Shown here piece after piece: positions 8,652-16,893 of a stretch of 64,000 bases of DNA (within the stretch, counting starts at the first letter, position 1; each line of letters begins with the position of its first letter). The position numbers and the translations under genes are program-made. The DNA is taken from positions 37,315-101,314 of the forward strand of contig NZ_JANQOO010000005.1 in assembly GCF_028285715.1 (NCBI RefSeq). Reading direction: 5' to 3'. The notes under the pieces were generated by a model. It searched no databases and was not told the DNA's origin. It worked only from the letters and a program-made list of their open reading frames with translations. Source of the DNA: Ulvibacterium sp. (GTDB lineage: Bacteria > Bacteroidota > Bacteroidia > Flavobacteriales > Flavobacteriaceae).

Positions 8652-8818
8652 TTATGTCTTCTAGTTTGAATTTCGAATGTTTAATCAAAATGTTCTGCAA
8701 CAGTCTCCTATATCTGGGTTACGTGCCCACTGATTTAGCGGTGGACGTGCCGGCGTGCTGCCTAAAACGGAGTTTTCCATCGTAGCCCTAAGTTAGCGAA
8801 TGGGTTTTAAATTTCTGG

Positions 8819-10264
8819 TTATTCCACAAGGTTTATCCTAATGGCCAGATCAAAATGGTAGTCGGGACCGTCAAGACGAAGATCTCCTGCCCTGTGTTCC
8901 ACCATATCTTCCTGAATTTTGATTCCGGTTACCGGGTCAATATATTCCACCATATACTTTCCAAAGGGAATACCAAGCCTATACCAGGAGTTTTTACCAC
9001 CTTCCACATAAATGGCATATTGCTTTCCATGGTTTGCCAGGGCGTACATGTTTTTATCCCCATAATAGACCACAAAAATTTCGGGGGCAGGCTTCATTTT
9101 TACAAAATCGATACTTTTAAAAAATGAGGCTAGCACACTAATTTCGGAACGGACCCTTGGATCGCCACATCCGCGGTAGCCATCACAACTGAACTCTACT
9201 TTGCCCTTGCCATCCTCATGGCCCACTTGAAACGTAAAATCAAGGTTATTGTACAATGAACCACCACACATCAAATACTTCCAGCCCTGAATGCGGTATG
9301 CATTGGAGTACGTGGGCATAAGACCGGTTTCGTTAAAGGAAAACGCCTTTGGGATACGATGGTAGTTTAATCGTACGGAGACGGCATTTTTGTCGTAGTG
9401 GTGATTGAAAACCGATATGTTCTTCCAATAGGCTGTCAGCTCATCATCGCTGATCACCCTGCCTTCGTTGCAGTAATCAATGGATAGTAGATGTTTCTTT
9501 GGAAGTTTGTTCTCCTCTTCCACGATCCAGCCCGACATTTCCCGAATCCATGCCTTTGTTTCATCCCGCGGTGGGCTGGAGAATCCAGGTTGTTCCTGGT
9601 TTGAGAACCAAGGTTCATTGGCAATGTTGATAATTAAATTATCATATCTATTTAATTCGGATACGAGCTTGCGTACATAGCTTTTCTGGTACTCCAAAAT
9701 AATACCGTTCGAAAGCGTCATGTACTGATTCGCATCGATTTTAGTGGTCTGATTGATGTTGTTTTTCCGGTTCATAGGCATGTACTCCCAATTCATGCCT
9801 TCAAAAAATAGGACACCTTCCACAACAATTCCCAAATTATCCGCTTTGTTCATAAATTGGTGCAAGCGTTCAAAATATTCGGGGTTCCAATTATCAAGAT
9901 CAAACCTATTCCCGCCCAAAGCGTTTCCTGCTTGCGTACTTCGCATCCATGGGGCCAGAAATTTTCCGCTATCGGGGGAAAGGGAATTTCGAACGATGCA
10001 GAAATCCCCCTCTTTTTCGGCATAATCGCCCAAAAAAATACGGGTATGGTTAAAGCCTTCCCGGTGAAGCGTTTCCAAATACAACTCAAAATTAAAATCG
10101 GGATTGATTACCGATCCATAGTGTTCACCGGATGTGATTAAAACCGTGGGTTTATCCCTAAACTGGAAGTAATGGGGATTCTCCGGATGTAACGCTATGG
10201 GCTGACTGTATATTCGATAAAAAAATCCCAAAGAAAATCCTAGGATGATCAGTAGTTTTTTCAT
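8819..10264 (-). CDS. Secreted clan-A-type glycoside hydrolase
   Basis: A 481-residue secreted enzyme with a cleavable signal peptide (MKKLLIILGFSLGFFYRIYSQ). The beta/alpha-barrel domain has GFNHTRIFLGDYAE near residue 70 to 82, NIANEPWFSN with putative acid/base Glu217, and SFNETGLMP with putative nucleophile Glu312, a spacing normal for GH5-like retaining enzymes. A short C-terminal beta domain (VVYYGDKNMYALANHGKQYAIYVEGG, then DPVTGIKI) resembles the DUF4038/DUF5060-type putative glycoside hydrolase architecture. It probably attacks beta-linked polysaccharide, but no substrate can be named. It is transcribed alone, with a decayed gene upstream. Confidence 0.75.
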   Translation of the reverse strand: MKKLLIILGFSLGFFYRIYSQPIALHPENPHYFQFRDKPTVLITSGEHYGSVINPDFNFELYLETLHREGFNHTRIFLGDYAEKEGDFCIVRNSLSPDSGKFLAPWMRSTQAGNALGGNRFDLDNWNPEYFERLHQFMNKADNLGIVVEGVLFFEGMNWEYMPMNRKNNINQTTKIDANQYMTLSNGIILEYQKSYVRKLVSELNRYDNLIINIANEPWFSNQEQPGFSSPPRDETKAWIREMSGWIVEEENKLPKKHLLSIDYCNEGRVISDDELTAYWKNISVFNHHYDKNAVSVRLNYHRIPKAFSFNETGLMPTYSNAYRIQGWKYLMCGGSLYNNLDFTFQVGHEDGKGKVEFSCDGYRGCGDPRVRSEISVLASFFKSIDFVKMKPAPEIFVVYYGDKNMYALANHGKQYAIYVEGGKNSWYRLGIPFGKYMVEYIDPVTGIKIQEDMVEHRAGDLRLDGPDYHFDLAIRINLVE

Positions 10265-10379
10265 TTTTTGCTATGGATTGGCGTATAGATGCTTTAGGGG
10301 CATGCTGATTTCCCTCAAAGATTTGATGATGGTTCTTATACTTTATCGTTGCGCATTCTCAAAATAAGAAATTTGCGCG

Positions 10380-10610
10380 TTATTTATTTTCCTTTGTACG
10401 CTTTACTTTATCAATCTCCCGATCTATGGTTCTCAGCTTTTCCCCAGGAATCATGACTTTATCGATACCTCGTTCGGCTGTAACTTTCAGTTCAAGTAAT
10501 TATTTTTCTCTTTTAGGGTTAATACGAAATGTTGAAGATATTTTACCAATGGCATCCTCTTTATATTCTTATTCCAGTAGTCCTTGTAATTACTTCACTG
10601 GTAAGGCCTA
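10380..10610 (-). pseudogene. Decayed gene remnant (C-terminal fragments in several frames)
   Basis: The 424 bases between the glycosidase and the GNAT gene contain no intact ORF, but the minus strand shows protein-like fragments in shifting frames. One fragment contains EYKEDAIGKISSTFRINP and runs to a stop near 10502. It is followed in another frame by a segment reading LLELKVTAERGIDKVMIPGE and then KLRTIDREIDKVKRTKENK, ending at a TAA at 10380-10382. A third fragment (SEVITRTTGIRI) lies further upstream. The charged composition and natural-looking stop suggest a gene end disrupted by at least two indels. The VMIPGE motif faintly recalls the C-terminus of Ldh-type dehydrogenases, but the family is not established. 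Confidence 0.4.
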
Positions 10611-10688
10611 AGTTATATCGGTCATCATCCTTAGGCTCTCATTCTAAACCTTAGCCAAAATTAATCATCAACATTGTAATAACCCATT

Positions 10689-11579
10689 TTAACCTAATTC
10701 AAATGTGGTTATTCCAAATACTTTATCCATGGCCATTTTCGGAAAGTCCCCATAGTACATTCTGGCACACTCAAAAGTGTATTTGGTCTTATATTTCTCC
10801 ATGAGACTAACGGCACCCTCGTTTACAACTGGAATATCGAGATACACGGACTTGCCTACGGCTGAATTTAAACAAGCTTTGTACAATTCTTCGGCAACTT
10901 CATAGTTGTTGGCAAATAGAGGCCCTATTTTAAATCCAGAGTCAACCTTTCGGATAACGGTATAGCCTTCAAGTTTGTCCCTATTTGTAAATTTAAAGCA
11001 CTTGCTATTGGGAATCGTTATCCAGTTTTTTAAAAACTCCTTTCGCTCATATCCAAGACATGTGCGGTCATAATTCGCTAATTTTTCAAAATCTTCGGTT
11101 TCTATTTTGGATACGGCTTGGTTTACCGTGGTTTCTTGACCGATACCCTCGAATCTTTCTTCTCTATAGGCAATTTTAAATCCCCCTTTTTCATAAAAAC
11201 CCTGCATGGCAACCACCCCATCCATACCAATGGTTGCTCCCTTTTTAAGTCTTTTAAGCAGAAGCTCCCTTCTCAAATACCAAAGTTTTTTTCCGATGCC
11301 AAAACCTCTAAATTCTGGTCGTACAATGAATAATCCCATAAATCCAAAAACTTGATTGTACGAAATGACGGCACCTCCCGCGATCAATTTGTCTTCAAGG
11401 TAAAATCCATAATAGCCGTTTGGGTCGGTCTTCCAAAAAGCATCAAAATCGTTTTCCCCTGGATTCCAGCCTTCTTTCCTTGCCCAGTCAACCAATATTT
11501 TTAAACCCTGCCTATTGAGTTTTTTTAATTCGAATTGTTCCAAGCTTATCTCCACTTTTTGGTCTGATTTAGTTTTCAA
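10689..11579 (-). CDS. GNAT N-acetyltransferase with C-terminal Acetyltransf_18-like domain
   Basis: A 296-residue two-domain cytoplasmic acetyltransferase. The N-terminal GNAT domain has VRPEFRGFGIGKKLWYLRREL around residue 88 to 108, the acetyl-CoA pyrophosphate loop (RGFGIGK), preceded by GYYGFYLEDKLIAGGAVISY. The C-terminal half, from about residue 150 (TVNQAVSKIETEDFEKLANYDRTCLGYERKEFLKNWI, then GYTVIRKVDSGFKIGPLFANN), matches the second domain of YitH-type acetyltransferases. Length is as expected for that family. The acceptor substrate is unknown. It begins 83 bases after the stop of the upstream SDR gene and may be co-transcribed with it. Confidence 0.85.
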   Translation of the reverse strand: MKTKSDQKVEISLEQFELKKLNRQGLKILVDWARKEGWNPGENDFDAFWKTDPNGYYGFYLEDKLIAGGAVISYNQVFGFMGLFIVRPEFRGFGIGKKLWYLRRELLLKRLKKGATIGMDGVVAMQGFYEKGGFKIAYREERFEGIGQETTVNQAVSKIETEDFEKLANYDRTCLGYERKEFLKNWITIPNSKCFKFTNRDKLEGYTVIRKVDSGFKIGPLFANNYEVAEELYKACLNSAVGKSVYLDIPVVNEGAVSLMEKYKTKYTFECARMYYGDFPKMAMDKVFGITTFELG

Positions 11580-11662
11580 AGTAATAGGGTATACCGGTCT
11601 CGGAGAGGATTTTGGCCCATGTCCTATTTATGAATTAGGGTCATTGTTAATAACTGTTCGCT

Positions 11663-12349
11663 TTATAACATTGTCGGGATTTCTATTTCGTTTATGTTGG
11701 TTCTATTTGACAACCTTAAAATACTTTCGATGATCGTAAAAATATCCGTTAACGGAATGGCATAATCCATGGGTGTCTTGGTTTCCGCAAAGTCTTTTAC
11801 AACTTCTGGCGTTGCAATATAGCCTGGTTTTAGCAGGGTAACCCCAATTTTGTCTTCCTTTACATTTTCTCTCAATGCCAATACCAGACCTCTTAATCCT
11901 AACATGGATGAGGTATTCGCAACTTCCTTTCCGCCACCAAGGCTTAGTTCGGCTATGGCGGCTCCCGTAATAATTATTTTTGGATTTTCTGCAAGACGTA
12001 GGTTGGGCAATAACTTTTGAATTAATCGCATAGGACCCAATAAATTGACATCCAAAACATTCTGCAAATCATTGTCTGAACAACTTTCGAAGTTGTATTT
12101 GTCGGTAAAGGCGTTTCTTTCCCAAGTTCCTCCAAGATACAGCAGGCCATCAATTGGTCCACTTCCAATTTCTTGTGTTGTTTTTTCTATTTCTGCCGGA
12201 TTTGTAATGTCGGTTTTGATCCACTTTCCAAAGGGCGATGGTCTACGGGAGAGTGTAATTAATTCTTCGCACCTATCGTTTAAATATTCGGCAGTGGCTA
12301 ATCCGATTCCACTGCTGCCTCCAAAAATCACTATTTTTCCGTACTTCAT
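11663..12349 (-). CDS. SDR-family protein lacking the YxxxK catalytic pair
   Basis: A 228-residue Rossmann-fold protein. The dinucleotide loop GGSSGIG is at residues 10 to 16, followed by SRRPSP in the position that favours NADP(H), LLYLGGTWE in place of the usual NAG motif, and DVNLLGPM. The catalytic region reads IIITGAAIAELSLGGG then KEVANTSSMLGLRG: where classical members have YxxxK there is Asn145-x-x-x-Met149, so the usual proton relay is missing. The fold is clear, but normal dehydrogenase chemistry is doubtful. It may be a regulatory or binding member, or use other residues. Likely operon with the downstream GNAT gene. Confidence 0.8.
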   Translation of the reverse strand: MKYGKIVIFGGSSGIGLATAEYLNDRCEELITLSRRPSPFGKWIKTDITNPAEIEKTTQEIGSGPIDGLLYLGGTWERNAFTDKYNFESCSDNDLQNVLDVNLLGPMRLIQKLLPNLRLAENPKIIITGAAIAELSLGGGKEVANTSSMLGLRGLVLALRENVKEDKIGVTLLKPGYIATPEVVKDFAETKTPMDYAIPLTDIFTIIESILRLSNRTNINEIEIPTML

Positions 12350-12467
12350 TGTGGTGTTTTTAATTTAGATGGTCTGTAACTTTGCTGCTAAGCTACGTCT
12401 TAAGACCGTTGGGCTGCTGTGGGCCATGGTTTTTTTCAGATTTGTGAATTCCAATAGCGCCTAGGAT

Positions 12468-13580
12468 TCATTGCTGCACCTCGATTTTCGTTTTAAAGGC
12501 ATACAGGGCAAATGAGCCTAACCAATGTTGTCCGGCATAATCCCCATCCGTAATCTTGGAAAGGGAGTATTCCAAATGCTGGTTAGCCAAATTATAGGCA
12601 TTGACATTGTCCTTTAAGGGGTAGAGACACCAGGCCCTTGAGAAATTCACCCCATCCAAATGAACCAAATGCCCATCGGAACGGTCCTTTACCTGTCCAG
12701 GGCGTAACGATAAGTTTTGATCGAACAAAGCCGGTAAAAACGCTTTGGACCAGGTTTTAAATTCTTCCTCAGGGAGCACCTTGCGCATGATGTCGATTTC
12801 CTGCAAACAAGGGGAGAGGAAATCATGTCCACTGGGTTCCCAATCGATTGGGCAATCTTTGTCATTGCTATAGAATCGAAGGGCAGCTTCCCTTATGGCG
12901 TTGGCCAAGGCTTTGTTTCCAACGGTTTGTGCGTAGTCATAGGCAAAACTAATCCCAAAAGCGGTATTGGTATGTGTACCTACCCGAATGGGATACACCA
13001 ATTTTGGAAGATATTCCATGTAGGCATTTGAAATATAAGCTTCCAACGGTTTTAGGTTGTTGTACCACTTGTGGGCCATGGGATTATCCCAAGTGAACAG
13101 CTCTTCTTGAAGTTTGAGTAACCAGGCCCAGCCATATAATCTTTCAAAAGATTTGCTTTCCCGATTCAATGAAAAATACGCCACTTCTTTCTCGATGTTT
13201 TGGGCCGTAAGATTTTCATCAAGCATTTGGATCGCTTCTTCTTTTTTGGCCAAGTCAGGGAAGGTTTTCAACAAATAGACCAATGACCAATGCCCGTGTA
13301 CCGCGGAATGCCAGTCAAAACAGCCGTAGAAGGCGGGATGGTGATCTATAGGCATGGCCAAATCACTTTCCTGGGCGACTACCAACCCCGATTTGTAGGG
13401 CAATGGATTTTGAATACAACCCAGTGGTAATTCCATAAGCCGGTTGGCCTCTTTGAGGTCCAATTCTATGGTTTTGGTGTCCTTGACAGGAGGTGTTATA
13501 GCGGGTTCTTTTTTTATTTCAACAATACAGGAACCTAATAAAATGCCTATGCCAATTGAAAGGAGAAATCTACGCTTCAT
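12468..13580 (-). CDS. DUF2891 family lipoprotein
   Basis: A 370-residue protein with an N-terminal lipoprotein signal (LLSIGIGILLGSC, Cys18). The mature part has HPAFYGCFDWHSAVHGHWSLVYLL near residue 80 to 105, FERLYGWAWLLKLQEEL near 145 to 162, and YPIRVGTHTNTAFG near 195 to 210, the conserved core of DUF2891, an all-alpha (alpha/alpha)6-barrel-like family. The clustered His, Trp and Asp residues suggest a carbohydrate-active or metal-binding cleft, but no activity is established for the family. Monocistronic, with about 120 to 200 bases on each side. Confidence 0.85.
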   Translation of the reverse strand: MKRRFLLSIGIGILLGSCIVEIKKEPAITPPVKDTKTIELDLKEANRLMELPLGCIQNPLPYKSGLVVAQESDLAMPIDHHPAFYGCFDWHSAVHGHWSLVYLLKTFPDLAKKEEAIQMLDENLTAQNIEKEVAYFSLNRESKSFERLYGWAWLLKLQEELFTWDNPMAHKWYNNLKPLEAYISNAYMEYLPKLVYPIRVGTHTNTAFGISFAYDYAQTVGNKALANAIREAALRFYSNDKDCPIDWEPSGHDFLSPCLQEIDIMRKVLPEEEFKTWSKAFLPALFDQNLSLRPGQVKDRSDGHLVHLDGVNFSRAWCLYPLKDNVNAYNLANQHLEYSLSKITDGDYAGQHWLGSFALYAFKTKIEVQQ

Positions 13581-13779
13581 TGTTTTTTGGGTCGATGATT
13601 TTTAAAGATTATATTTTTCTTTCCATTGTTTGATGCTTTATCCGTGTCTACTATCAGGGCGGTAATTAGCTGTGGCTAATGGCCTTGGTATGACTCCTAA
13701 CTGCCAACATGCCAAGGGCATTGTTCCCCTAGGGTAGATCTGAAATTTATCTTGGGTCGAATTTAATTTTTGGAACGAA

Positions 13780-14460
13780 TTAATCTTCCAATACTTTTAC
13801 CTTCCACCCTTTGATAAGCAGCCAAAACATAAAGAGTAACTCGCCAAAAAAGGTAACCATAATATAGTCCATTTTAAGCATTGGAAAAAAGAAAGTCCTT
13901 AAAGTATCCAATAAATAGCCTATTCCGGCTATAATCAAGAGAACTCCAAAGACTTTTGGGATATAGGAGGCCTTAAACACCAAAGCGCCCAGCAAAATCA
14001 GGTATATGCCGAAAAAAACAAAAGCAAAACCCCATTGAAGATGGAAGTTTTTCACATAAAGTAAGACCTCGGAATGAAGTACGCTGTCAAATGCAGTGAG
14101 ATAATCTGATTTTTGCGTCAGGTTCAGGACACTTATTAGATTTAATAACGCTGCCAAAGTGATTACTGAAAATACAACACGGAAAAGCGCAGTTAGTAGG
14201 GAAAGATTTTTATTTGCGGGCTTCAGAAATAGGTATAAGGACCATGCCACCAACACATCGCAAATCAAGGTAATTAGATGAAGAAATATACCTGTAGTAA
14301 ATAATGAACGATTTTCTGTTATGTTGTTGAAAGTAATCTTCGCATTTTCATAATCCACAAGTTTGGGAAAAATAACGAATTCCGCTATCGGCACGGTAAG
14401 TACCATGATAAGGATTCCAATTCCCGAGATTAATCCTGCTTTTTGAACTTCACTTTTCAC
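13780..14460 (-). CDS. DUF4386 family integral membrane protein
   Basis: A 226-residue protein with about six transmembrane helices and no catalytic motif. The sequence follows the DUF4386 pattern: first helix AGLISGIGILIMVLTVPIAEF, a short periplasmic part with NITENRSLFTTGIFLHLITLICDVLVAWSLYLFLKP, then AFRVV-type segment TALFRVVFSVITLAALLNLISVLNL, and SEVLLYVKNFHLQWGFAFVFFGIYLILLGALVF followed by IPKVFGVLLIIAGIGYLLDTL. Function is unknown; the proteins sit in the cytoplasmic membrane. Transcribed alone. Confidence 0.85.
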   Translation of the reverse strand: MKSEVQKAGLISGIGILIMVLTVPIAEFVIFPKLVDYENAKITFNNITENRSLFTTGIFLHLITLICDVLVAWSLYLFLKPANKNLSLLTALFRVVFSVITLAALLNLISVLNLTQKSDYLTAFDSVLHSEVLLYVKNFHLQWGFAFVFFGIYLILLGALVFKASYIPKVFGVLLIIAGIGYLLDTLRTFFFPMLKMDYIMVTFFGELLFMFWLLIKGWKVKVLED

Positions 14461-14649
14461 GATTCAGATTTTTAACACACTTTCCTAGTTGTAAGGACGA
14501 AAAAATAGTCAAAATAGTTGCCAGGGCCCTTTGAAAATTAGAAATTCCTTAAATTATTAGAGCCTCTCATAAGGGTTTTGTTTTCAACAACAAAAAACCT
14601 AAAGTATGGGCCGAAATCCATGTAGGCCCAATGTTTTCAATAGCGCCGG

Positions 14650-15516
14650 CTAATTTAAATTCACTTCAGTAATGAAAAATTCAGCGGTTTCTTTTTTCCC
14701 TCTGGGGATATATAATTTTTTGCTGTTGGCAATGAATTCAATATCGCCAAAATAGGTATCATTTCCCATCAGCTTATGGATACTGTTTTCCCCGTCAAAA
14801 TAGTAGAGACCGCTGTTTTCCACAGTGGTTAAAAAAAATCCACCCTGTCCATCAGGGGATAATCCATCAAAATCCTGGACAGAAGGACTAAATTCAATCT
14901 TGCTTATCTTTTTAGAATCTATATCGATTGCACTCATGTCCAAACCTGCTACAAGCACCCTCTTGTTTTCGGCTAACAGACCATTGGCCCATTTAAGCCG
15001 TTCCGAATCCTTTGACCATACTTCCAGTTTTCGGTTATTCAGTTTTAAAATGGCATGGACAAATGAGGCTGAAACGTACACATCTCCCTTTTCAGTAATG
15101 GCAACATCATTTAGACCTGAATTGGCGATTGGTTCAACAATGCGATCAATGATTTGCCCCTTTTTCGTATTCACCAAAACCAGGGCATTGACATCCGCGA
15201 CATATAAAATCGAATCGTAAATTGCCATTCCCGTTGGCCTGCTAAGACCTGCTATCCATTTTAAGTCCAAGAGCTTCCCATCTTTTGATATTTTTGAGAT
15301 AAATCCATTGGTCCCCGGTTCATAGTTCATACCATTTGTAGCATAAAAAACATGATGTGCGGTATCATAGGCAATGCTCTCAACATTCAGCAGACCTTCG
15401 TTAACGCCCCAGGTTTTTGTTGAAGAAACTTGCCAATACGGATTATTTTTATCGGGTTGGTACTTACAGCCGATAATTATAAAAAATAGGGAAAGTATTG
15501 TAATTCTTGATTTCAT
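14650..15516 (-). CDS. SMP-30/NHL-type beta-propeller lipoprotein
   Basis: A 288-residue exported protein with a signal ending in a lipobox at Cys17 (SLFFIIIGC). The mature part is a six-bladed propeller of the SMP-30/gluconolactonase-like or NHL type, with repeated blades such as RPTGMAIYDSILYVADVN, ANSGLNDVAITEKGDVYVSA and QDFDGLSPDGQGGFFLTTVE. Asn and Asp at the blade tips (SGLNDVAI, DFDGLSPDG) are where the family binds calcium. A lactonase-like activity is possible but not shown. It is the first gene of the cassette-like block that runs to 18.9 kb: its start codon lies just inside the left box of the repeat at 15519-15588. Confidence 0.75.
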   Translation of the reverse strand: MKSRITILSLFFIIIGCKYQPDKNNPYWQVSSTKTWGVNEGLLNVESIAYDTAHHVFYATNGMNYEPGTNGFISKISKDGKLLDLKWIAGLSRPTGMAIYDSILYVADVNALVLVNTKKGQIIDRIVEPIANSGLNDVAITEKGDVYVSASFVHAILKLNNRKLEVWSKDSERLKWANGLLAENKRVLVAGLDMSAIDIDSKKISKIEFSPSVQDFDGLSPDGQGGFFLTTVENSGLYYFDGENSIHKLMGNDTYFGDIEFIANSKKLYIPRGKKETAEFFITEVNLN

Positions 15517-15518
15517 AC

Positions 15519-15588
15519 GTGCTAGCGGTCCGGCTATGATTTTATCCCCAGTGCTCTGGAGGAATTATAGGCGTTTTTATGCTTAGTT
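15519..15588 (-). repeat. attC-like inverted repeat (site D)
   Basis: The left half is GTGCTAGCGGTCCGGCTATGATTTT, the right half GGAATTATAGGCG then ATGCTTAGTTATT. CCGGCTATGATT opposes AATTATAGGCG, and CTAGC opposes GCTTAG. The right half overlaps the stop codon of the 15583-16182 gene and the left box is three bases from the ATG of the next gene, the tight gene-site-gene spacing of cassettes. Confidence 0.5.
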
Positions 15589-16182
15589 ATTTTTCCAGAT
15601 ACCGAATTCAGTCCGAATCAAGTCCAGAAGATTGTTGAAGTAAATCAGTTCGTCGACTTTTTCATAAATCTGCAAATACCTTTCAGGATTCCTATAGGTA
15701 ACTTGATTTAATTTGTTGCTCCATCGAAAGCAAATGGCATAGCTTTCACCATCCAGGATTTCTGTTTTTTGCCAGCTTAAAACCTTAATTCCCATATCTT
15801 CGACCATTTCAGGGTTCTTTTTAAGCTTCCATTCGATTTCCGACATATCCGGTAAATCTAGAATACGGGTTTTCAGTAAACTCCACCAAACTTTTTCTAA
15901 ATTCTTATTCGATGTTAGTTCGCGTTTTTCGATTTTCAATTTAGCTGTCATTAGGACCTTGGCATAATGATCAAAAAATTCCGCTCTCCAGTTTTTTGAA
16001 CTGTCTTGATACATTCTAAAAATACCTGTATGATTTGTAACCCCGAATCCTTTATATATCCGAATCTCGCTTTCGTGATTTAGTGAGTCCGTCAATCCTA
16101 AGTCGCTGTTCAATTTTGTCAAGTCCTGTCCAAAAAGGCCAGAACTGGAGAGAATTAAAACTAGTACAAAAACTTCAGTCAT
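15583..16182 (-). CDS. Secreted protein of unknown function in cassette-like array
   Basis: A protein of 199 residues from the ATG at 16182; a TTG four codons earlier lies inside the neighbouring repeat and is disfavoured. A signal peptide (MTEVFVLVLILSSSGLFGQ) is followed by a beta-rich mature part with EIRIYKGFGVTNHTGIFRMYQDSSKNWRAEFFDHY and a C-terminal helix KVDELIYFNNLLDLIRTEFG. KVWWSLLKTRILDLPDMSEIEW and GESYAICFRW suggest a compact single domain. I do not recognise a family. It is bounded on both sides by attC-like repeats (15519-15588 and 16189-16271), as expected for a mobile gene cassette, and such cassettes often encode small exported proteins of unknown function. Confidence 0.7.
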   Translation of the reverse strand: MTEVFVLVLILSSSGLFGQDLTKLNSDLGLTDSLNHESEIRIYKGFGVTNHTGIFRMYQDSSKNWRAEFFDHYAKVLMTAKLKIEKRELTSNKNLEKVWWSLLKTRILDLPDMSEIEWKLKKNPEMVEDMGIKVLSWQKTEILDGESYAICFRWSNKLNQVTYRNPERYLQIYEKVDELIYFNNLLDLIRTEFGIWKNN

Positions 16183-16188
16183 AATTAA

Positions 16189-16271
16189 ACACAACGGAAT
16201 CGGCCGTATTAATAGTTAATAGATTTAAAGTTAGTGAGAATCTAGTAATGAATTATAGCCATTGTTAGCTA
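16189..16271 (-). repeat. attC-like inverted repeat (site E)
   Basis: The right end is AATTATAGCCATTGTTAGCTA, whose GTTAGC core fits GTTRRRY and overlaps the TAG stop of the 16269-16745 gene. The left end is ACACAACGGAATCGGCCGTATT, an imperfect partner. On the minus strand the site begins TAGCTAACAATGGCTATAATTC, almost identical to the starts of the sites at 17638 and 63129. Confidence 0.55.
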
Positions 16272-16745
16272 CTGATGCTTTTTTTCCATCTCCAGTTTTC
16301 GTTTGAATTCCTCCAGTTCAGCTTTTGTCAAATCGTCACGGTTAATAGCTGAAATTCCTGCAGAAATTGGACTTGCGATTGTCAAGGCACAAATAAGTTC
16401 ATTATTTATTACAAGCCCAAGTCTCAAATCCGCGATATGTGCTTTTTCTGTTGCGCTAATCCAGTCCTCAGTTGCTTGTCCTTCTTTAAATCGAATGCTT
16501 AGTCCATTCGTTCCATATACGCTTACATATAATTCCAGTTCGTCGAAGTCTTTAATCTTAACTATTGGTGCAGGGTTCAAAACTAGTCTTTCTCCGCTTT
16601 TGAATAACTCTTTTTCAATCCCTTCATTCCCACGTGTTTCGAAGTACCAACCTGTTTCAAGTCCATCTTCATCGATTTCCTGTGAACATATTTGTCCAAT
16701 TGCTAAAAGAATGAAGCCCGTGAAGAGTATTAATATTTTTTTCAT
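16269..16745 (-). CDS. Exported protein with SecDF P1-head-like domain, cassette gene
   Basis: A 158-residue protein with a signal peptide (MKKILILFTGFILLAIGQICSQ); a cysteine at residue 20 is present, but the lipobox is weak. The second half, ISATEKAHIADLRLGLVINNELICALTIASPISAGISAINRDDLTKAELEEFKRKLE, follows the pattern of the SecDF P1 head subdomain (a strand with xVINxELIxAPxI, then a helix beginning with T-K-A-E-L), here without any SecD membrane helices. The isolated domain occurs in small flavobacterial secreted proteins of unknown role. It is flanked by attC-like repeats and its stop codon lies inside one of them. Confidence 0.65.
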   Translation of the reverse strand: MKKILILFTGFILLAIGQICSQEIDEDGLETGWYFETRGNEGIEKELFKSGERLVLNPAPIVKIKDFDELELYVSVYGTNGLSIRFKEGQATEDWISATEKAHIADLRLGLVINNELICALTIASPISAGISAINRDDLTKAELEEFKRKLEMEKKHQ

Positions 16746-16747
16746 TC

Positions 16748-16891
16748 GTACTTATAGCCAAAGGTCTCAGCTGTGATTTGTAGGGGTTTTGGAAATCGTT
16801 AGATTTCCAGCAATTGCAAATCCAGCCGTTGATGGTTTCTAAGTTTCAAGTTAACGAAAAGCAGCTATAAATTATAACCCTTGTTAGGTAC
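16748..16891 (-). repeat. attC-like inverted repeat (site F)
   Basis: The left half is GTACTTATAGCCAAAGGTCTCAGCTGTGATTTG; the right half is AAATTATAACCCTTGTTAGGTAC. The outer boxes GTACTTA and GTTAGGTAC are inverted near-copies, and CAGCTGTGATTT opposes AAATTATAACC. Total span is about 144 bases, within the size range of long attC sites. It fills almost the whole gap between the genes ending at 16894 and starting at 16745. Confidence 0.6.
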
Positions 16892-16893
16892 AG

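Noticed and set aside
769..10264. A polysaccharide utilisation locus around the sulfatase and two glycosidases
   Set aside because: No SusC/SusD-type genes, hybrid sensor or co-directional tight operon; genes are separated by unrelated single units.
14531..14650. A further attC-like site after the beta-propeller gene
   Set aside because: TATGGGCC/GGCCCAAT and a duplicated GTTTTCAA are present, but no core boxes or left/right consensus can be matched.
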